Assembly: GCF_001420695.1 (NCBI RefSeq)
Contig: NZ_LJJB01000013.1
Coordinates: forward strand, 62,065-126,064
Source: Brevibacillus choshinensis
Lineage (GTDB): Bacteria > Bacillota > Bacilli > Brevibacillales > Brevibacillaceae
Reading direction: 5' to 3'
Length of the DNA: 64,000 bases
A program made the position numbers and the translations under genes. Shown in pieces: positions 61,997-64,000 of this stretch (positions are counted from its first letter, which is position 1; each line of letters begins with the position of its first letter). The notes beneath the pieces are model-generated. The model was not told where the DNA came from, made no database searches, and saw only the letters and a list, made by a program, of their open reading frames with translations.

Positions 61997-62212
61997 ATGC
62001 GCGAATGGCTAAAAGACAGGCGTGAGCGAAAATGTCTTACGCAGGAACAGGCTTCAGAATTGTGCGGGATCTCGCGAAGTTATTACACCCATATCGAAAA
62101 CGATGTAAAAACACCTACTGTTAAGGTAGCCAAAGTGATTGCTGAGGTCCTTGATTTCGATTGGACGAGCTTTTTTAAAGAAGAAGGTTCCTTAAAGGAA
62201 CATTTTCCGTGA
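61997..62212 (+). CDS. Small XRE-family HTH protein (Cro-like)
   Basis: A 71-residue Cro-type protein that is almost entirely one helix-turn-helix (LTQEQASELCGISRSYYTHI, then ENDVKTPTVKVAKVIAEVL). TGAGGGGGGG is the ribosome site. It diverges from the larger XRE gene across the operator region. Confidence 0.85.
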   Translation: MREWLKDRRERKCLTQEQASELCGISRSYYTHIENDVKTPTVKVAKVIAEVLDFDWTSFFKEEGSLKEHFP

Positions 62213-62286
62213 AATCGTACTTGAATAGACATAGGATAACCAAAACTTTAATTGGAAATTAACAACGGAAAGGAGTGAATGATTGG

Positions 62287-62586
62287 ATGGAAGCAGATGT
62301 TTTCGGTCGCCAAGTAGCCAACATGACACAGATGAATGAATGCAGCTACACTAGCGGCACGCAGATTTCTAAAATAGGTCGCAGGGGGAGGGTGGCTGAA
62401 ATGAAAGAATTCCATGACTGGAATCGGCGGGTGCTAGAAGCCTTAGAGCAGACCTTTACATATGACGCAAAGCTGATGACTTTGTTTGTACAGGAGGGGG
62501 AGAGGCAAAATCAACTGTATGCAGAGAGGTTGGCTGAATTTCGAAAAAAAGTCGATGAGGAAAAGATTGAATACTCAAGTATTTGA
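62287..62586 (+). CDS. Hypothetical phage-type small protein, 99 residues
   Basis: A hydrophilic helical protein. AAAGGAG lies about 11 bases before the ATG at 62287; a GTG at 62275 is also in frame. An internal ATG at 62401 has a stronger site (GGGGGAGGG at 8 bases), so a 61-residue product starting MKEFHDWNRRVLEALEQTF may be the real or an additional one. It follows the Cro-like gene and ends before a terminator. No family recognised. Confidence 0.55.
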   Translation: MEADVFGRQVANMTQMNECSYTSGTQISKIGRRGRVAEMKEFHDWNRRVLEALEQTFTYDAKLMTLFVQEGERQNQLYAERLAEFRKKVDEEKIEYSSI

Positions 62587-62642
62587 GGGGCGCATTGCGT
62601 TAATCTCTTTACTTAAGAAAAAGACAGGGGAGCTGGGAAAAG

Positions 62643-62678
62643 AAAAAGGGCGCCTACATTCTCGAGGCGTCCTTTTTG
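62643..62678 (+). terminator. Intrinsic terminator
   Basis: AAAAAGGGCGCCT...AGGCGTCCTTTTT hairpin after the small phage-type gene. Confidence 0.8.
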
Positions 62679-62752
62679 TTATTGTCAGTTGAATACATTC
62701 TTCGATGAGCAAAACGTTCATCGGTAAACTTCGGGTTTACCAATCCCCAATA

Positions 62753-64000
62753 TCAAGTCCCACAATAAGTCTGATAACGCCCACAAGATGAATCAGGCAA
62801 CGCAGCGTACTCCTCCTGCTCTGGCAAATGCGCATACGGCCTCGACAAAGCCCCAAGCAGCCGCTCCAACACACTATAATCGCCTTGGCTTACCGCAGCC
62901 TCCAGCGCTTCCTCCACCCGATGATTCCGAGGAATCACCGCCGGATTATTCTCCCGCATCAATTCATGAGAGGTCTCTGCCGTTTCCTGCTGCCTCCCCA
63001 ATCTCGCCTGCCACTTCTCTTGCCACTCGGCAAACTCCAGAGTACCAAACAAGACCGGCTCCTCGATCTTCTCAAACGTCAATGCCCGAAAAGTATTCGT
63101 ATAATCCGCTCCAACCTTCTGCATGGCATTAAGCAGCTCAATAACGAGTGCTTCATCCTCAGCCTCTTCGTTAAAAATCCCCAGCTTCGCCCTCATTCCA
63201 TCAAGCCAATTCCGATGATACAGCTTTGGAAATTCGGCAATCGCTTCCTCGGCCAGTTTGACAGACTGCTCCTGGTCGTCATGCAGCAGAGGCAACAGAG
63301 TCTCGGCAAATCTCGCGAGATTCCACGCCGCAATATACGGCTGGTTGCCATAGGCATAGCGGCCTTGAGCGTCGATGGAGCTGAATACCGTCGCGGGGTC
63401 ATAGGCATCCATGAAGGCGCAAGGACCATAGTCAATGGTTTCTCCACTAATGGCCATGTTGTCGGTGTTCATGACGCCGTGAATGAAGCCGACGAGCTGC
63501 CATTTGGCAATGAGCGAGGCTTGGCGCTTGATCACTTCCTGAAGGAACGAAAGATAGCGGTTGTCATCGTCAGCCACATCCGGATAATGCCGTTGCAAGG
63601 TGTAATCCGCCAGGGCACGTAGCTCCTCGATCGTGCACCCTTTCGCAGCGTATTGAAAAGTGCCGACGCGAATATGACTGGCAGCCACGCGGGTCAGAAT
63701 GGCACCTGGTAGCTCGGTCTCGCGATAGATGGATTCACCGGTAGTGACGACCGCCAAGCTGCGCGTGGTCGGGATGCCGAGGGCGTGCATGGCTTCGCTG
63801 ATGATGTACTCGCGCAACATTGGGCCGAGAGCTGCTCGACCATCTCCTCGACGGGAGTAGGGCGTTCTGCCTGAGCCCTTTAGCTGAATATCTACTCGCT
63901 CACCTTGGGGAGTGATCTGCTCACCCAGCAGCAGAGCTCGGCCATCTCCTAGCATGGTAAAATGCCCGAATTGATGGCCGGCGTAGGCTTGGGCGAGGGG
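62753..64000 (-). CDS. selO: Protein adenylyltransferase SelO (YdiU), 5' end outside the window
   Basis: SelO is a pseudokinase-fold enzyme that transfers AMP to Ser/Thr/Tyr of proteins. The visible part contains [42 protein letters not shown], the [20 protein letters not shown] metal/catalytic segment and the C-terminal region. The frame continues to the window edge, so the N-terminal residues lie outside. Reading starts inside a conserved block, with no sign of damage. No terminator is obvious at its 3' end. Confidence 0.95.
   Translation of the reverse strand, partial: PLAQAYAGHQFGHFTMLGDGRALLLGEQITPQGERVDIQLKGSGRTPYSRRGDGRAALGPMLREYIISEAMHALGIPTTRSLAVVTTGESIYRETELPGAILTRVAASHIRVGTFQYAAKGCTIEELRALADYTLQRHYPDVADDDNRYLSFLQEVIKRQASLIAKWQLVGFIHGVMNTDNMAISGETIDYGPCAFMDAYDPATVFSSIDAQGRYAYGNQPYIAAWNLARFAETLLPLLHDDQEQSVKLAEEAIAEFPKLYHRNWLDGMRAKLGIFNEEAEDEALVIELLNAMQKVGADYTNTFRALTFEKIEEPVLFGTLEFAEWQEKWQARLGRQQETAETSHELMRENNPAVIPRNHRVEEALEAAVSQGDYSVLERLLGALSRPYAHLPEQEEYAALPDSSCGRYQTYCGT

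Overview
The window looks like the chromosome of a spore-forming Firmicute of the Brevibacillus/Paenibacillus type. The evidence is the gene families present (SurE, YitT, AzlCD, TerC/YjbE, FabI, a spore-surface-like glycine-rich protein), strong GGAGG-type ribosome binding sites, frequent GTG/TTG starts and many intrinsic terminators. The genus is inferred from gene content, not from a marker gene.

Layout. 1-34 kb is ordinary backbone: a sugar-efflux-like MFS pump diverging from an SgrR-like regulator; surE with a poorly known downstream protein; an RNA cyclic phosphodiesterase; an M23 peptidase; a cytochrome c fused to a stalk domain; a very glycine-rich two-module protein; a vanadium haloperoxidase; cheW; a tightly coupled MocR-azlC-azlD operon; a TerC membrane protein; an HD-GYP protein with a damaged HD motif; a ZIP transporter; fabI; a UvrD-like helicase with a CoiA-like zinc N-terminus; a CNNM/CorC protein; a TetR gene and a DUF3995 gene that share one palindromic operator; and several small enzymes.

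A tRNA-Ile2/Met(CAT)-tRNA-Val(GAC) pair at 34.86-35.06 kb begins the accessory region. The 3' end of tRNA-Val is repeated at 51.5 kb, which bounds a roughly 16.5 kb AT-rich island. The island carries a tyrosine integrase, a PIN-domain/coiled-coil/membrane protein split by one frameshift, a DUF6979-like protein, a TIR protein, a decayed GC-rich hsdS-like pseudogene, a NucS-like/DUF5655 protein, a small tyrosine recombinase and a complete type I restriction-modification operon (hsdM-hsdS-hsdR). It reads as a tRNA-integrated defence island.

Beyond the island is a small regulon: a cupin gene diverges from a large ATPase-TPR-BTAD regulator, followed by an SDR oxidoreductase. The cupin and SDR promoters share the same layout, GTAAGA-N5-GTAA(A/G)A-N9-TAC, as expected for a SARP-type activator. 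The last part holds DUF4268 and zinc-ribbon proteins, a broken NUDIX gene, two copies of a degenerate dispersed repeat, an ImmA/XRE/XRE switch with operator-like repeats, and the truncated start of a selO gene running off the right edge.

The most novel candidates are the split PIN/TM protein and TIR protein of the island, and the SARP-like regulon at 52-56 kb. All functions are read from motifs; no database search was possible.
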